From the NCBI GenBank assembly GCA_018432615.1, contig JAHDSQ010000017.1:1-64000 (forward strand): 64,000 nucleotides of DNA, in the 5' to 3' direction. Position 1 is the first letter of the stretch; every line of letters begins with the position of its first letter. Below are positions 16,791 to 28,132 of the stretch, piece by piece. Below the pieces are notes generated by a model, which saw only the letters and a program-made list of their open reading frames with translations, had not been told where the DNA came from and searched no databases. Made by a program: the position numbers and the translations under genes. This DNA is from Clostridia bacterium (lineage in GTDB: Bacteria > Bacillota > Peptococcia > DRI-13 > SM3-B62).

Positions 16791-16819
16791 TTGCGTAATG
16801 TCGGCAAGTGTGATAAAAT
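16791..16819 (+). promoter_or_regulatory. Promoter of the rpsF-ssb-rpsR operon
   Basis: -35 TTGCGT (16791-16796), 17-bp spacer, extended -10 TGATAAAAT (-10 at 16814-16819). Confidence 0.55.
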
Positions 16820-16888
16820 TTCATGTTGTAGTGTCCCTGCTCTGTCACTTGACAGGGCCGTTAGTCCAGGGGGAGGAGGTGAATGTGG

Positions 16889-17176
16889 ATGCGGAACTAT
16901 GAATTGATGTATATCATCAGGCCGGATTTTGACGAAGAAAAGGTTGCTGAGGTAATTGAGAAGTACAATAACCTGATTGCCAACAACGGAGGCGAGGTTG
17001 TTACCGCCGACAAGTGGGGCAAGAGACGTTTGGCCTATGAGATCAAAGATTTTCATGAAGGCATCTACGTCCTGGTTAATTTCAACGGTGTGCCTGATAC
17101 GTCCCGTGAAATTGACAGGGTGATGAAAATAAGCGATGATGTCATTCGTTTTATGATTATTAACAAGGATAAATAA
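16889..17176 (+). CDS. rpsF: 30S ribosomal protein S6
   Basis: A 95-aa S6 protein of the small-subunit platform, where it pairs with S18. The start RNYELMYIIRPDFDEEKV and the phrase WGKRRLAYEIKDFHEGIYVL are diagnostic. Two in-frame ATGs occur (16883 and 16889). AGGAGGTGA at 16874-16882 touches the first, so the second, which also gives the conserved MRNYE start, is chosen. First gene of rpsF-ssb-rpsR. Confidence 0.95.
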   Translation: MRNYELMYIIRPDFDEEKVAEVIEKYNNLIANNGGEVVTADKWGKRRLAYEIKDFHEGIYVLVNFNGVPDTSREIDRVMKISDDVIRFMIINKDK

Positions 17177-17249
17177 TCAAGGCAAAAGGTTCTTATCTTC
17201 GGAGAGGCCGATGGAGAGGCCGATCGCATATTATTAGGTGGTGATTAAC

Positions 17250-17645
17250 TTGTTGAATCGAGTGGTCCTGATTGGACGATTGACAAAAGACCCGGAGCTC
17301 AGATACACACCAAACGGTGTAGCAGTAGCGTCTTTTACTCTGGCTGTTAATAGGTCAAGGCCTAACCAACAGGGGGAAAGAGAGGCTGACTTTATTCCTA
17401 TCGTGGTTTGGCAAAAGCAGGCCGAGAATTGTGCAAATTACTTGGGAAAAGGCAGGATGGTTGCGGTTGATGGTCGTTTGCAGGTACGCAACTATGAGGG
17501 CAAAGACGGGGTGCGTCGTTGGGTTACCGAAGTTATTGCCGAAAATGTGCGTTTTCTGGACAAGAAGGATTCGTCATCGGAAACCGCGGGTGCGGGTTCT
17601 TTTGGTAACGAGGTTGAGTTCAGCGATGACGATATTCCCTTTTAA
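17250..17645 (+). CDS. ssb: Single-stranded DNA-binding protein
   Basis: A 131-aa SSB that coats single-stranded DNA as a tetramer. An OB fold occupies residues 1-105 ([50 protein letters not shown]). A short acidic tail ends in FSDDDIPF, the tip that recruits replication and repair partners. Start taken at TTG 17250, giving the family-standard [10 protein letters not shown] with AGGTGGTGA seven bases upstream; a GTG at 17238 lies inside that site. Second gene of rpsF-ssb-rpsR. Confidence 0.95.
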   Translation: MLNRVVLIGRLTKDPELRYTPNGVAVASFTLAVNRSRPNQQGEREADFIPIVVWQKQAENCANYLGKGRMVAVDGRLQVRNYEGKDGVRRWVTEVIAENVRFLDKKDSSSETAGAGSFGNEVEFSDDDIPF

Positions 17646-17685
17646 ACCTATCCTCTCCTTAAATTCTTAAAAAGGAGGAAAAAAG

Positions 17686-17916
17686 ATGAAACGTGAACGG
17701 GGGCGTCGCCCGCGTAAGAAGGTGTGTAGCTTTTGCGTTGACAAAGTAGATCACATCGACTATAAGGAAACAGGACGCCTGCGCAAGTATATTACCGAAA
17801 GAGGGAAAATACTTCCTCGCCGGATATCTGGAAACTGCGCTAAGCATCAGCGTCAACTAACAGTTGCTATTAAGCGTGCGAGAAATGTGGCATTGTTGCC
17901 TTTCTCAGCAGAATAA
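17686..17916 (+). CDS. rpsR: 30S ribosomal protein S18
   Basis: A 76-aa basic protein that binds S6 on the 30S platform. [10 protein letters not shown], then [18 protein letters not shown], then [14 protein letters not shown] identify it. The Cys pair (CSFC) and the later NCAKH suggest the zinc-binding form of S18. AAGGAGG precedes the ATG. Ends the ribosomal operon core. Confidence 0.96.
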   Translation: MKRERGRRPRKKVCSFCVDKVDHIDYKETGRLRKYITERGKILPRRISGNCAKHQRQLTVAIKRARNVALLPFSAE

Positions 17917-17926
17917 AAGTCATAAG

Positions 17927-17950
17927 GAGGGGGCGACAGCTCCCTCTCTT
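17927..17950 (+). terminator. Hairpin after rpsR, weak terminator
   Basis: Stem GAGGGGGC/GCTCCCTC (one G:T pair) with a GACA loop, followed by TCTTAGTTT. The T tail is broken, so read-through into the yybS genes is likely. Confidence 0.4.
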
Positions 17951-17982
17951 AGTTTATCGGGCACTAGAGAAGGAGTTATTTC

Positions 17983-18060
17983 TTGAAAGTAGAAGATATA
18001 ACTAAGATTAAGCCTAAAATACGGAGGGGCGAGCTAGTTGAAATCGCAAATGAACACTAA
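17983..18060 (+). CDS. Putative 25-aa peptide overlapping the yybS start
   Basis: TTG start preceded by AAGGAG at a normal distance, and a 25-codon frame (KVEDITKIKPKIRRGELVEI...) ending at TAA 18060, 23 bp inside the yybS-like gene. The peptide is charged and has no known motif. The ribosome site of the next gene (GGAGGGG) lies inside it, so its translation could control yybS. It may be a real small gene or a leader peptide; conservation is not known to me. Confidence 0.35.
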   Translation: MKVEDITKIKPKIRRGELVEIANEH

Positions 18061-19015
18061 GGCGCTGGTAGAAGGGTCGCTTGCGGCGGCGTTGACCGCT
18101 ATTTTGGCTTTGGCGGGGATCTATTTTCCTTTCATGCGCTTGTTGACGAATTTGATATGGACCATTCCGATTCTTCTGGTCATCGTTCGCTATAGGTTCC
18201 TAACGGGCTTAATGTCGATATTTGTGGCAGGGGTTTTGATATCGATTATGTCAAGTCCGATGGAAGCCCTCTTTTTGCTGTTGCAATTCGGTGGGCTTGC
18301 TTTGGTTTACGGTTATTTCCTGAAGAAAAAAGCTAAAGCGGGCTTTACTATCATTACAGGTACCGCTGTGGTGCTTATTTCTATTATCGCGACACTGTTT
18401 TTGTCTTACTTGCTCTTTGGCTTTGTCTCCGTCGATTTTGCCGGGGCATTTAAAGGGAGCGTGGACGAGGCTTTAAAGATGTATAAGGAGATGGGGATAC
18501 TCGAACAGTACATGAGTCCGGGAGTTACTGAAGAAACGATCAGACAGGATTTATATGCTGCGGCGGATTTGGTTATAATGTTATTTCCTGCATTGTTGTT
18601 CATCAGTTCTCTGTCCATTGCCGTTGTCAACTACTTGGTTGCGCAGAAGGTGTTTGCTCGCTTGAAGATAGAGATACCTAAGTTACAGGCTTTTATGTAT
18701 TGGCGGTTGCCCTGGTGGATAATTTGGGGGTTTATTGTGGGCTTTGGGGCGAATATCTTGGGAGGACAGTTTGCTAACGAGACACTAAAGACAGTGGGTA
18801 TGAATATCATGCTGGCGTATTTCCCGGTATTCATTGTGCTGGGCTGGGCAAGTGTGAGGTATTTATTGCATAAATACCTGCAGGATTCCTTACCCTTCAA
18901 GTTTCTCTTATATTTTACAGTTATCTTTTTCTTCAGTTATGCTATGATAATCCTAGGCGTATTAGGTTTGTTCGACTTGATTTTTGATCATCGGCATCCA
19001 AGTGGGAAAGAATAA
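18038..19015 (+). CDS. yybS: YybS family (DUF2232) membrane protein
   Basis: A 325-aa integral membrane protein with about eight hydrophobic helices, placed between rpsR and gdpP exactly as yybS is in many Firmicutes. The N-terminus ALVEGSLAAALTAILALAGIYFP is typical of DUF2232, and the late helices include WWIIWGFIVGFGANILG. TTG start (18038) with GGAGGGG ten bases upstream. The function is unknown; a transporter-like (ECF S-component-like) fold has been suggested for relatives. Co-transcription with gdpP is likely (44-bp gap). Confidence 0.8.
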   Translation: MKSQMNTKALVEGSLAAALTAILALAGIYFPFMRLLTNLIWTIPILLVIVRYRFLTGLMSIFVAGVLISIMSSPMEALFLLLQFGGLALVYGYFLKKKAKAGFTIITGTAVVLISIIATLFLSYLLFGFVSVDFAGAFKGSVDEALKMYKEMGILEQYMSPGVTEETIRQDLYAAADLVIMLFPALLFISSLSIAVVNYLVAQKVFARLKIEIPKLQAFMYWRLPWWIIWGFIVGFGANILGGQFANETLKTVGMNIMLAYFPVFIVLGWASVRYLLHKYLQDSLPFKFLLYFTVIFFFSYAMIILGVLGLFDLIFDHRHPSGKE

Positions 19016-19059
19016 AGGACAAAGGATAAAGACGCCGAGACTTAAGGTGGTGTCATTGT

Positions 19060-20529
19060 TTGAGAGACAGCAGGCACTTAAAGATTGATAATAGGAAAAG
19101 AGATATGAGGCCTGCCCTGGCCTTTATTCAACTTGACAACATGGAGGATGTACTAAAAGCCATGCCTGTTGATGACAGACCGTATCTGGTGGCAACCGTT
19201 GAGAAGTTCCTTGTCGAATGGGCCGGGGAGTTGGAGGGGTATCTGGAGACGCTCCGGGAGGGGCGATATGTTGTTTTCTGCGCTGCCAGACTGATACTGG
19301 AGGCGGAAAAAAATGGTTTTACCATTTTAGACAGAGTAAGGGAGCTAAAACTGGAAAATGAACACCCCATTACCTTAAGTATTGGTATTGGTCTGCAAGA
19401 AGATAATATGGGCAGATTGGGAAGGATGGCTCATAATTCGCTTGAATTGGCCCTGGAAAGAGGAGGAGATCAGATTGTAGTTAAATCACCTTACAGGACC
19501 AGGTTTTATGGCGGGAAATCAATGAGCATTGAAAAAAAGACAAAGGTAAAAGCACGGGTCATGGCTACCGCGCTGAGGAACATGCTGCTTGAAGCCGGTC
19601 GGGTCATGGTCATGGGACATGCAATGGCTGATTACGATAGCTTGGGGGCGGCTATCGGAATTGCGTGTGCAGCGGAAAGCTTTGGGAAAGAAACAAGGAT
19701 TATTGCAGATGAAAGTGATCCCGCCGTCAAAAGGCTTCGTTCCCTTTTGTACGGAGAAACGGAAAGCTTAAAGCTTGTCAAGCCCGGCAGTTCAAATGTA
19801 AAGGTGGGGGATAACACCTTGTTGGTCGTTGTGGATACCAATAAGCCCTCTTTACTTGCCGATAAAGAGTTGTTGCAGCGGGCAGATCAGGTTGCGGTCA
19901 TTGACCATCACCGCCGAGGGGCGGAAGGGATTGAAAAGGCCCGTTTGTTTTATGTGGAGTCTTACGCATCGTCAACCTGCGAGTTGGTCACGGAATTATT
20001 GCAGTACTACGGGGACCAGGTAGAATTGGGCAGGAACGAGGCTATAGCTTTATTAGCAGGAATTACCGTTGATACGAAGAACTTTATGCTGCAAACTGGT
20101 GTCAGGACCTTCGAAGCGGCAGCATTTTTACGGGAAACCGGGGCAGACCCCGCTGTAGTGCGGGATCTGATAAGTGAGGAGATTTCCACTGTTATAAAAA
20201 AAGCGGAGGTCATCAGTAGAGCAAAAATCCTTTACGGACATATCGCTCTTGCGGTTGGTAGGGATATCAGTAGTGAGGCTCAGACCCTGGCTGCGAAAAC
20301 AGCTGATACGATGCTGGATATTAAGGATGTGCATGCCTCGTTCGTATTGTGGCCTTATGAAGGAGGGTCAGTGGTCAGTGCCCGGTCCCATGGCGAAATA
20401 AATGTTCAATCTATCCTTGAGAAAATGGGAGGGGGCGGACATATGACAGTTGCTGCAGCCCAGATTAAGGAGCCTCCCAATATGGTGGAAAAAAGCCTTT
20501 TAAAAATATTGGAAAAAGAGTTTCGCTAA
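19060..20529 (+). CDS. gdpP: GdpP-type cyclic-di-AMP phosphodiesterase, lacking membrane and PAS domains
   Basis: 489 aa; predicted to hydrolyse c-di-AMP to pApA. Residues about 15-145 form a degenerate GGDEF domain (no GGDEF signature). Residues about 180-320 are the DHH domain, with [19 protein letters not shown] and VIDHHRR. Residues 350-485 are DHHA1, with [15 protein letters not shown]. All DHH metal-ligand motifs are kept. The usual two membrane helices and PAS domain (full form about 650 aa) are missing, and the gap to yybS is only 44 bp, so they are not hidden upstream. TTG start with AAGGTGG. The order yybS-gdpP-rplI-dnaB is conserved. Confidence 0.88.
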   Translation: MRDSRHLKIDNRKRDMRPALAFIQLDNMEDVLKAMPVDDRPYLVATVEKFLVEWAGELEGYLETLREGRYVVFCAARLILEAEKNGFTILDRVRELKLENEHPITLSIGIGLQEDNMGRLGRMAHNSLELALERGGDQIVVKSPYRTRFYGGKSMSIEKKTKVKARVMATALRNMLLEAGRVMVMGHAMADYDSLGAAIGIACAAESFGKETRIIADESDPAVKRLRSLLYGETESLKLVKPGSSNVKVGDNTLLVVVDTNKPSLLADKELLQRADQVAVIDHHRRGAEGIEKARLFYVESYASSTCELVTELLQYYGDQVELGRNEAIALLAGITVDTKNFMLQTGVRTFEAAAFLRETGADPAVVRDLISEEISTVIKKAEVISRAKILYGHIALAVGRDISSEAQTLAAKTADTMLDIKDVHASFVLWPYEGGSVVSARSHGEINVQSILEKMGGGGHMTVAAAQIKEPPNMVEKSLLKILEKEFR

Positions 20530-20543
20530 GGAGGAAAGAGATT

Positions 20544-20993
20544 ATGAAAGTAATCCTGAGCAACGATGTGAAGGGAACAGGCAAAAAAGGGGATGTAGTG
20601 AAAGTAGCGGAAGGCTATGCCCGGAATTTTCTTTTGCCCAAAGGACTGGCGAAGGAAGCCACCCCCGCCAATATCAAAGAGCTGGAACGTCAGCAAGAGT
20701 CTTTTGCCAGACAAAAAGAGGAGTTGTTAAAGAGGGCCAAAGAGTTGAAGGAACGCGTGGATGGAGTTAGAGTCAAGATTCAAGTCAAATCAGGGGAGGG
20801 CGGACGTCTTTTCGGCTCCATCAATACTAAGGATATTGCCGAGGCTGTAGAAAAAGAGCATAGTCTGGTAATTGATAAAAGGAAGATTGAATTAAAGACA
20901 CCAATCAAAGACCTGGGCGAACATCCGGTTATGGTAAGGCTACATCCCGAGGTCTTGGCTACCGTTTACATAGACGTAACTGCAGTGGAGTGA
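20544..20993 (+). CDS. rplI: 50S ribosomal protein L9
   Basis: A 149-aa L9 of the large subunit. N-terminal domain [29 protein letters not shown] (read in pieces), a long connecting helix (residues 40-75), and a C-terminal domain with [21 protein letters not shown] before the ATG, 14 bp after gdpP. Standard length. Confidence 0.96.
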   Translation: MKVILSNDVKGTGKKGDVVKVAEGYARNFLLPKGLAKEATPANIKELERQQESFARQKEELLKRAKELKERVDGVRVKIQVKSGEGGRLFGSINTKDIAEAVEKEHSLVIDKRKIELKTPIKDLGEHPVMVRLHPEVLATVYIDVTAVE

Positions 20994-21012
20994 AAGGGGA
21001 CAACCTTAAGTC

Positions 21013-22953
21013 ATGAAAAACGGAGTAAAGGCGTATAAATTCGTCGAATACAAGAAGCTTAAAAAAAGGTTCAGCAAGGATGAACTTGTAAGGCGAAAAA
21101 TTGACAGACTGCTGGAACTGGTAGCGAGGATTTTCGGAGCGGATAAAATGGTCTTGAAGGCAACGAAGCTTGGTGTTATTAAGCACCTGCGTTCCGGCGA
21201 TGTCTCGAAAAAGGCCTTGGCTTTAAAGAGACTGCTTTATGAGGACCCAACAGTAGTTATGACTGACGAAGATCAAAATTACGAAGTTTATCTTAAAAAC
21301 ATGGAAGAGATGATTGCGGATCTTTTGGCGAAAAGGTCTTTTGAAGATCAATTGGAACAGCTTGTGGCCCAAAAAATGCAAGAAAAGCATGAAGAATATG
21401 CAAATCAAATCAGATTACAGGTGGTTAGTGAATACAATCCAAACCCGGAAAATGCCCAAACCCTCAAACGCATGGCGATTCTAGAGAAGATGAACAGCCT
21501 GGGCTTAGCCGGCTCGGCTTTGGAAGTGCTGCGTCCTCAGTCTTTGGAAGAAATCATTGGGCAGAGTCAGGGGGTTAGGTCGCTTTTGTCAAAAATGTCC
21601 AGTCCTTATCCGCAGCATGTATTGATTTACGGACCTCCCGGTGTAGGTAAAACAAGCGCTGCCCGTTTGGTGCTGGATACGGTGAAACGGCTGTCTCATT
21701 CGCCTTTTAAAGAGGATGCTCCCTTTGTTGAGGTTGACGGGGCAGCTCTGCGTTGGGACCCGCGGGATGTTACCAACCCATTGTTGGGTTCGGTACATGA
21801 TCCGATTTACCAGGGGGCCCGGAAAGATTTTGCCGATACGGGGGTCCCTGAGCCCAAACTGGGGCTGGTGACCGATGCCCACGGAGGGGTCTTGTTTATC
21901 GATGAAATAGGGGAAATGGATCCCATGATGCAAAACAAGTTGCTTAAGGTGTTGGAGGACAAGAGGGTCTTTTTTAATTCGGCCTACTATAATCCCCATG
22001 ACAACGGAATCCCTCTTTATATCAAGAAACTGTTTGAGGAAGGTGCGCCGGCAGACTTTATCCTAATCGGTGCTACCACCTGCGATGCGTCTGAGATAAA
22101 TCCCGCCATTCGTTCCCGTTGTGTCGAGGTATATTTTGAACCTCTGACACCGGCGGATATTGAAATAATAGTCGCCAATGCGGCTAAGAGATTGGCTGTT
22201 GAGCTGGAAGAAGGAGTAAAGCAGATAATCAGCGAATATACGATTGAGGGACGTAAAGCGAATAACATTTTAGCCGATGCCTATGGCTTGGCCTTGTTTC
22301 GGGATAATGCCAACGGTGCAAAGGGTGCAAAGCAAAAGAAACCGCTCATTACCAAGGAAGATGTGTATGAAGTTATACAGGTTTCACGGCTCTCGCCCTT
22401 CGTCACGGTGAAAAGCTCCGAGAAGAGAGAAGTAGGACGGGTTTTAGGTCTAGGGGTTGCGGGCTATTTAGGTTCAGTGATGGAAATTGAGGCGGTGGCC
22501 TTTCCGGCTAAAACCGAAGGAAAAGGGAAGCTGCGTTTTAATGATACAGCCGGTTCGATGGCCAAAGACTCAGTATTTAACGCATCTTCAGTATTAAGGA
22601 GTTTGACAGGAGAAGAATTAGCCAATTATGATCTGCATGTCAACATCGTCGGCGGCGGGCGCATTGACGGGCCGTCGGCAGGTTTGGCCATTTGCCTGTG
22701 CATTTACAGCGCCGTTACCGGAAGGAGATTGCGACAGGACGTTGCCGTTACAGGTGAGCTGTCCATTCAAGGACGTGTCAAACCGGTAGGCGGTATTTTT
22801 GAAAAAATATATGGAGCCAAACAATCAGGGGCTAAATGTGTTATTATTCCCGAGGATAACAAGACAGATGTGCCGATGAGCTTAAGGGGAATCGAAGTAG
22901 CGCCGGTAAAGACCATCCGGGAGGCTCTGGATTATATCCTGGAGAAAGAATAG
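21013..22953 (+). CDS. lonC: Lon-family ATP-dependent protease LonC
   Basis: A 646-aa protease. The N-terminal 190 residues are helical and charged, unlike the LonA N-domain. The AAA+ module follows (Walker A GPPGVGKTS, Walker B VLFIDEIGEMD, sensor and arginine-finger region INPAIRSRCVEVYF). The protease domain has the Ser in GGGRIDGPSAGLA and the Lys in VGGIFEKIYGAK, the Ser-Lys dyad of Lon. No transmembrane hairpin interrupts the AAA+ module, which separates it from LonB. Its position between rplI and dnaB is common in Clostridia. Likely role: stress- or sporulation-linked proteolysis. Confidence 0.88.
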   Translation: MKNGVKAYKFVEYKKLKKRFSKDELVRRKIDRLLELVARIFGADKMVLKATKLGVIKHLRSGDVSKKALALKRLLYEDPTVVMTDEDQNYEVYLKNMEEMIADLLAKRSFEDQLEQLVAQKMQEKHEEYANQIRLQVVSEYNPNPENAQTLKRMAILEKMNSLGLAGSALEVLRPQSLEEIIGQSQGVRSLLSKMSSPYPQHVLIYGPPGVGKTSAARLVLDTVKRLSHSPFKEDAPFVEVDGAALRWDPRDVTNPLLGSVHDPIYQGARKDFADTGVPEPKLGLVTDAHGGVLFIDEIGEMDPMMQNKLLKVLEDKRVFFNSAYYNPHDNGIPLYIKKLFEEGAPADFILIGATTCDASEINPAIRSRCVEVYFEPLTPADIEIIVANAAKRLAVELEEGVKQIISEYTIEGRKANNILADAYGLALFRDNANGAKGAKQKKPLITKEDVYEVIQVSRLSPFVTVKSSEKREVGRVLGLGVAGYLGSVMEIEAVAFPAKTEGKGKLRFNDTAGSMAKDSVFNASSVLRSLTGEELANYDLHVNIVGGGRIDGPSAGLAICLCIYSAVTGRRLRQDVAVTGELSIQGRVKPVGGIFEKIYGAKQSGAKCVIIPEDNKTDVPMSLRGIEVAPVKTIREALDYILEKE

Positions 22954-22995
22954 GCCTTTGTAATAATACGAATTACCGATAATATCCGGAATGCG

Positions 22996-24345
22996 GTGAG
23001 AAGAATGAGTGTTTTACTGGAGAAAATACCCCCGAATAATCAGGAAGCCGAACAAGCGGTGCTTGGCTCGATGATGCTGGAAAAGGAAGCGGTATACACC
23101 GTAATGGAGATTCTACTTCCTGAAGACTTTTATAAAGAGTCACACCAGCTCATGTATAAGGCGCTGCTCAATCTTGATGCCAATGGAGAACCCATTGACA
23201 TGATTACGGTGACAGAAGAGCTACGACAACAGAACAACCTCGACAAGGTCGGAGGGGTAGGATATATTGCGACGATTGCCAACACTGTTCCTACTGCTGC
23301 CAATGTACGCTATTATGCCGATATTGTGGTGGAAAAAGCCATTTTGCGGAAGCTTATCAGGTCGACGACAACAATAGCCAATCGTTGTTATGAGGATAAG
23401 GAAGATACCTACCAACTCCTTGATAATGCCGAAAAAATGATTCTGGAAATCGCCGGAAACCGCAACTCGGGTTCGCTGGTTCATATTAAACAGGTTCTCG
23501 GCGACGCGCTGGAGCGCATTGAGGAACTGGCAAAGCAGAAGGGTAATATCACAGGGATACCGTCCGGGTTTTCTGATTTGGATCGTATGACTTCCGGCTG
23601 GCAGCACTCGGATTTGATTATTCTTGCTGCCCGTCCGGCCATGGGGAAGACTTCTTTTGGTTTAAACATTGCCTTCAATGCTGCGGTAAAAGCCCAAGTC
23701 CCGGTAGCAATTTTTAGCCTGGAAATGTCCCGGGAACAGCTGGTACAAAGACTTATGAGCTCTGAAGGGATGATTGATCAGCATAAATTAAGGACAGGGC
23801 GTCTGCATGATGAAGAATGGCTGCGTTTGACTAAAGCGGCTCAACCCCTATCAATGGCGAATATTTTCATCGATGATACACCGGCCATTTCCGTTTTGGA
23901 GCTTAGGGCTAAGGCCCGGCGACTTAAGGCAGAAAAAGGGCTGGGACTGATTGTCCTTGATTACATTCAGCTGATGCAGCAGGGCAGACGCAATGAGAAC
24001 CGTCAACAAGAAATTTCCGAAATATCTCGTTCGCTGAAAGCTTTGGCCAGGGAACTAGATGTTCCCGTTATGGCACTTTCCCAGCTATCACGGGCGGTTG
24101 AGCAGACACAGGGGAAAAAACCGGCCTTGAGTCATCTCCGGGAGTCGGGGGCGCTGGAGCAGGATGCGGATATGGTTATGTTTATTTATCGTGATGAGTA
24201 CTATCATCCGGACACCGAAAAGCCGGGTATTGCGGAAGTTATCATTGCTAAACACCGCAACGGACCAACCGGAGCGGTAGAACTTGGATTTATGAAAGAA
24301 TTCACGAAATTTATTGACCTTGACAGAGTACATTCACCGGAATAA
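22996..24345 (+). CDS. dnaB: Replicative DNA helicase
   Basis: A 449-aa hexameric 5'-3' helicase that unwinds the replication fork. N-terminal domain begins PPNNQEAEQAVLGSMML. The RecA-like C-domain carries Walker A ARPAMGKTSFG, VAIFSLEMS, Walker B LIVLDYIQLM, and ALSQLSRAVEQ. GTG at 22996 or ATG at 23005 may start it; the ATG gives the common MSVLLEKIPPN start. No intein. Ends the rpsF-dnaB block, about 150 bp before the next promoter. Confidence 0.95.
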   Translation: MRRMSVLLEKIPPNNQEAEQAVLGSMMLEKEAVYTVMEILLPEDFYKESHQLMYKALLNLDANGEPIDMITVTEELRQQNNLDKVGGVGYIATIANTVPTAANVRYYADIVVEKAILRKLIRSTTTIANRCYEDKEDTYQLLDNAEKMILEIAGNRNSGSLVHIKQVLGDALERIEELAKQKGNITGIPSGFSDLDRMTSGWQHSDLIILAARPAMGKTSFGLNIAFNAAVKAQVPVAIFSLEMSREQLVQRLMSSEGMIDQHKLRTGRLHDEEWLRLTKAAQPLSMANIFIDDTPAISVLELRAKARRLKAEKGLGLIVLDYIQLMQQGRRNENRQQEISEISRSLKALARELDVPVMALSQLSRAVEQTQGKKPALSHLRESGALEQDADMVMFIYRDEYYHPDTEKPGIAEVIIAKHRNGPTGAVELGFMKEFTKFIDLDRVHSPE

Positions 24346-24397
24346 TTCGTAATACACGAATAAAAAATCGAATAATCCTAATTGCCTTCGTGTTTTG

Positions 24398-24519
24398 TTG
24401 ACTTTGCATAAAAATCCTGATAAAATAAGAGACGCACGATGGTCAGGTAACAATGAGCTCAAGTAGTAACTGTTGTAAGCGGTAGCACTATTTGAGTTTA
24501 TTTTGTGCGTCTTGTTTTT
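24398..24519 (+). promoter_or_regulatory. Promoter and structured leader of the FAD-dehydrogenase gene
   Basis: -35 TTGACT (24398-24403), 17-bp spacer, -10 TAAAAT (24421-24426). The transcript start region can fold: an outer stem GACGCAC (24431-24437)/GTGCGTC (24505-24511) encloses a 10-bp inner hairpin CTCAAGTAGT (24458-24467)/ACTATTTGAG (24487-24496, one G:U). The outer stem is followed by TTGTTTTT, as in an intrinsic terminator. It may be an attenuator or an unclassified riboswitch-like leader. The start-site position relative to the outer stem is uncertain. Confidence 0.45.
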
Positions 24520-24549
24520 CGTAGCCTCAGACAGCAAGGAGTGTTGGGT

Positions 24550-27253
<2,704 letters not shown>

Positions 27254-27394
27254 GCGAGGATGTCTGTAAAACCTCAACTACAGAAAGCTATCTTAAGAAC
27301 ACAAAGAACCCGCTGTTGGCTTGCAATTTGGGGATAAATATAATAAGATGTGATAAACTTTAAAACAGTAGCTAAGAAAAGGAGGCTTGTAAGA

Positions 27395-27934
27395 ATGGGA
27401 AAAGAACTCAAGGGAACAAAAACAGAAAAGAACTTATGGGAAGCGTTTGCGGGAGAATCCCAGGCCAGGAACAAGTATACATATTTTGCTGCCGTAGCAA
27501 AAAAAGAAGGATACCAGCAAATAGCGGAGCTGTTTGAGGAAACAGCCCATAATGAGAAAGAACACGCAAAAATCCACTTCAAACTGCTCCAAGGAATAGG
27601 CGATACCATAGCAAACCTTAAAGATGCGGCTGCCGGGGAAAACGAAGAATGGACAGGTATGTATCCCCGTATGGCCAAAGACGCTCGCGAAGAAGGCTTT
27701 GAAGATATTGCCAAGATCTTTGACGGTATTGCAGTGATAGAAAAAGAGCATGAAGAAAGATATAAGAAACTGCTGGAGAACATTGAAAAGGGAGTTGTCT
27801 TCAAAAAAGATTCACAGGTTAAATGGAAGTGCAGGAACTGTGGACATATCCACGAGGGGAACGAGGCGCCGGAGGTTTGTCCTGTATGCGATCATCCGCA
27901 AGCCTTTTTCGAGGTTAAAGCGGAAAATATTTAA
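27395..27934 (+). CDS. rbr: Rubrerythrin
   Basis: A 179-aa peroxide-reducing iron protein of anaerobes. The ferritin-like four-helix part has the ligands in FAGESQARNKY and AHNEKEHAK, repeated as AREEGFEDIAK and AVIEKEHEERY. The C-terminal rubredoxin-like zinc/iron site is WKCRNCGHIHEG and CPVCDHP. Start at ATG 27395 after AAGGAGG. Transcribed alone (strong terminator after it). Role: scavenging hydrogen peroxide to protect oxygen-sensitive enzymes such as PFOR. Confidence 0.95.
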   Translation: MGKELKGTKTEKNLWEAFAGESQARNKYTYFAAVAKKEGYQQIAELFEETAHNEKEHAKIHFKLLQGIGDTIANLKDAAAGENEEWTGMYPRMAKDAREEGFEDIAKIFDGIAVIEKEHEERYKKLLENIEKGVVFKKDSQVKWKCRNCGHIHEGNEAPEVCPVCDHPQAFFEVKAENI

Positions 27935-27956
27935 ATACCTTTACAATATGAGCAAT

Positions 27957-28003
27957 AAGAAAGCCCAAGGAGCAGAAGAAACTGCTCCTTGGGCTTTCTT
28001 ATT
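27957..28003 (+). terminator. Strong rho-independent terminator after rubrerythrin
   Basis: A perfect 19-bp stem (AAGAAAGCCCAAGGAGCAG and its complement) with a 6-nt loop. The A-rich and T-rich ends allow termination in both directions. Confidence 0.9.
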
Positions 28004-28004
28004 G

Positions 28005-28050
28005 GGGAAACAGGAAATACGTAAAATGAACGATAGGGAAACAGGAAATA
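28005..28050 (+). promoter_or_regulatory. Tandem repeats, candidate LuxR-type binding region of operon 1
   Basis: GGGAAACAGGAAATA occurs twice (28005-28019 and 28036-28050), exactly 31 bp apart or about three helical turns. The first copy runs on into GAAATACGTAAAAT (28014-28027), a 14-mer repeated exactly upstream of the second E1 operon at 37062-37075. Confidence 0.5.
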
Positions 28051-28132
28051 TCGTTAAATAGGATGATTGCAGCAGCAGAAGACAGTTATGATAATAAGAC
28101 TAAGAAAATATCTTCGTGGAGGTGTTCGTCTG

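Noticed and set aside
21589-21999. A 136-codon minus-strand frame inside lonC
   Set aside because: It lies opposite the conserved AAA+ coding sequence and has no motif or ribosome site.
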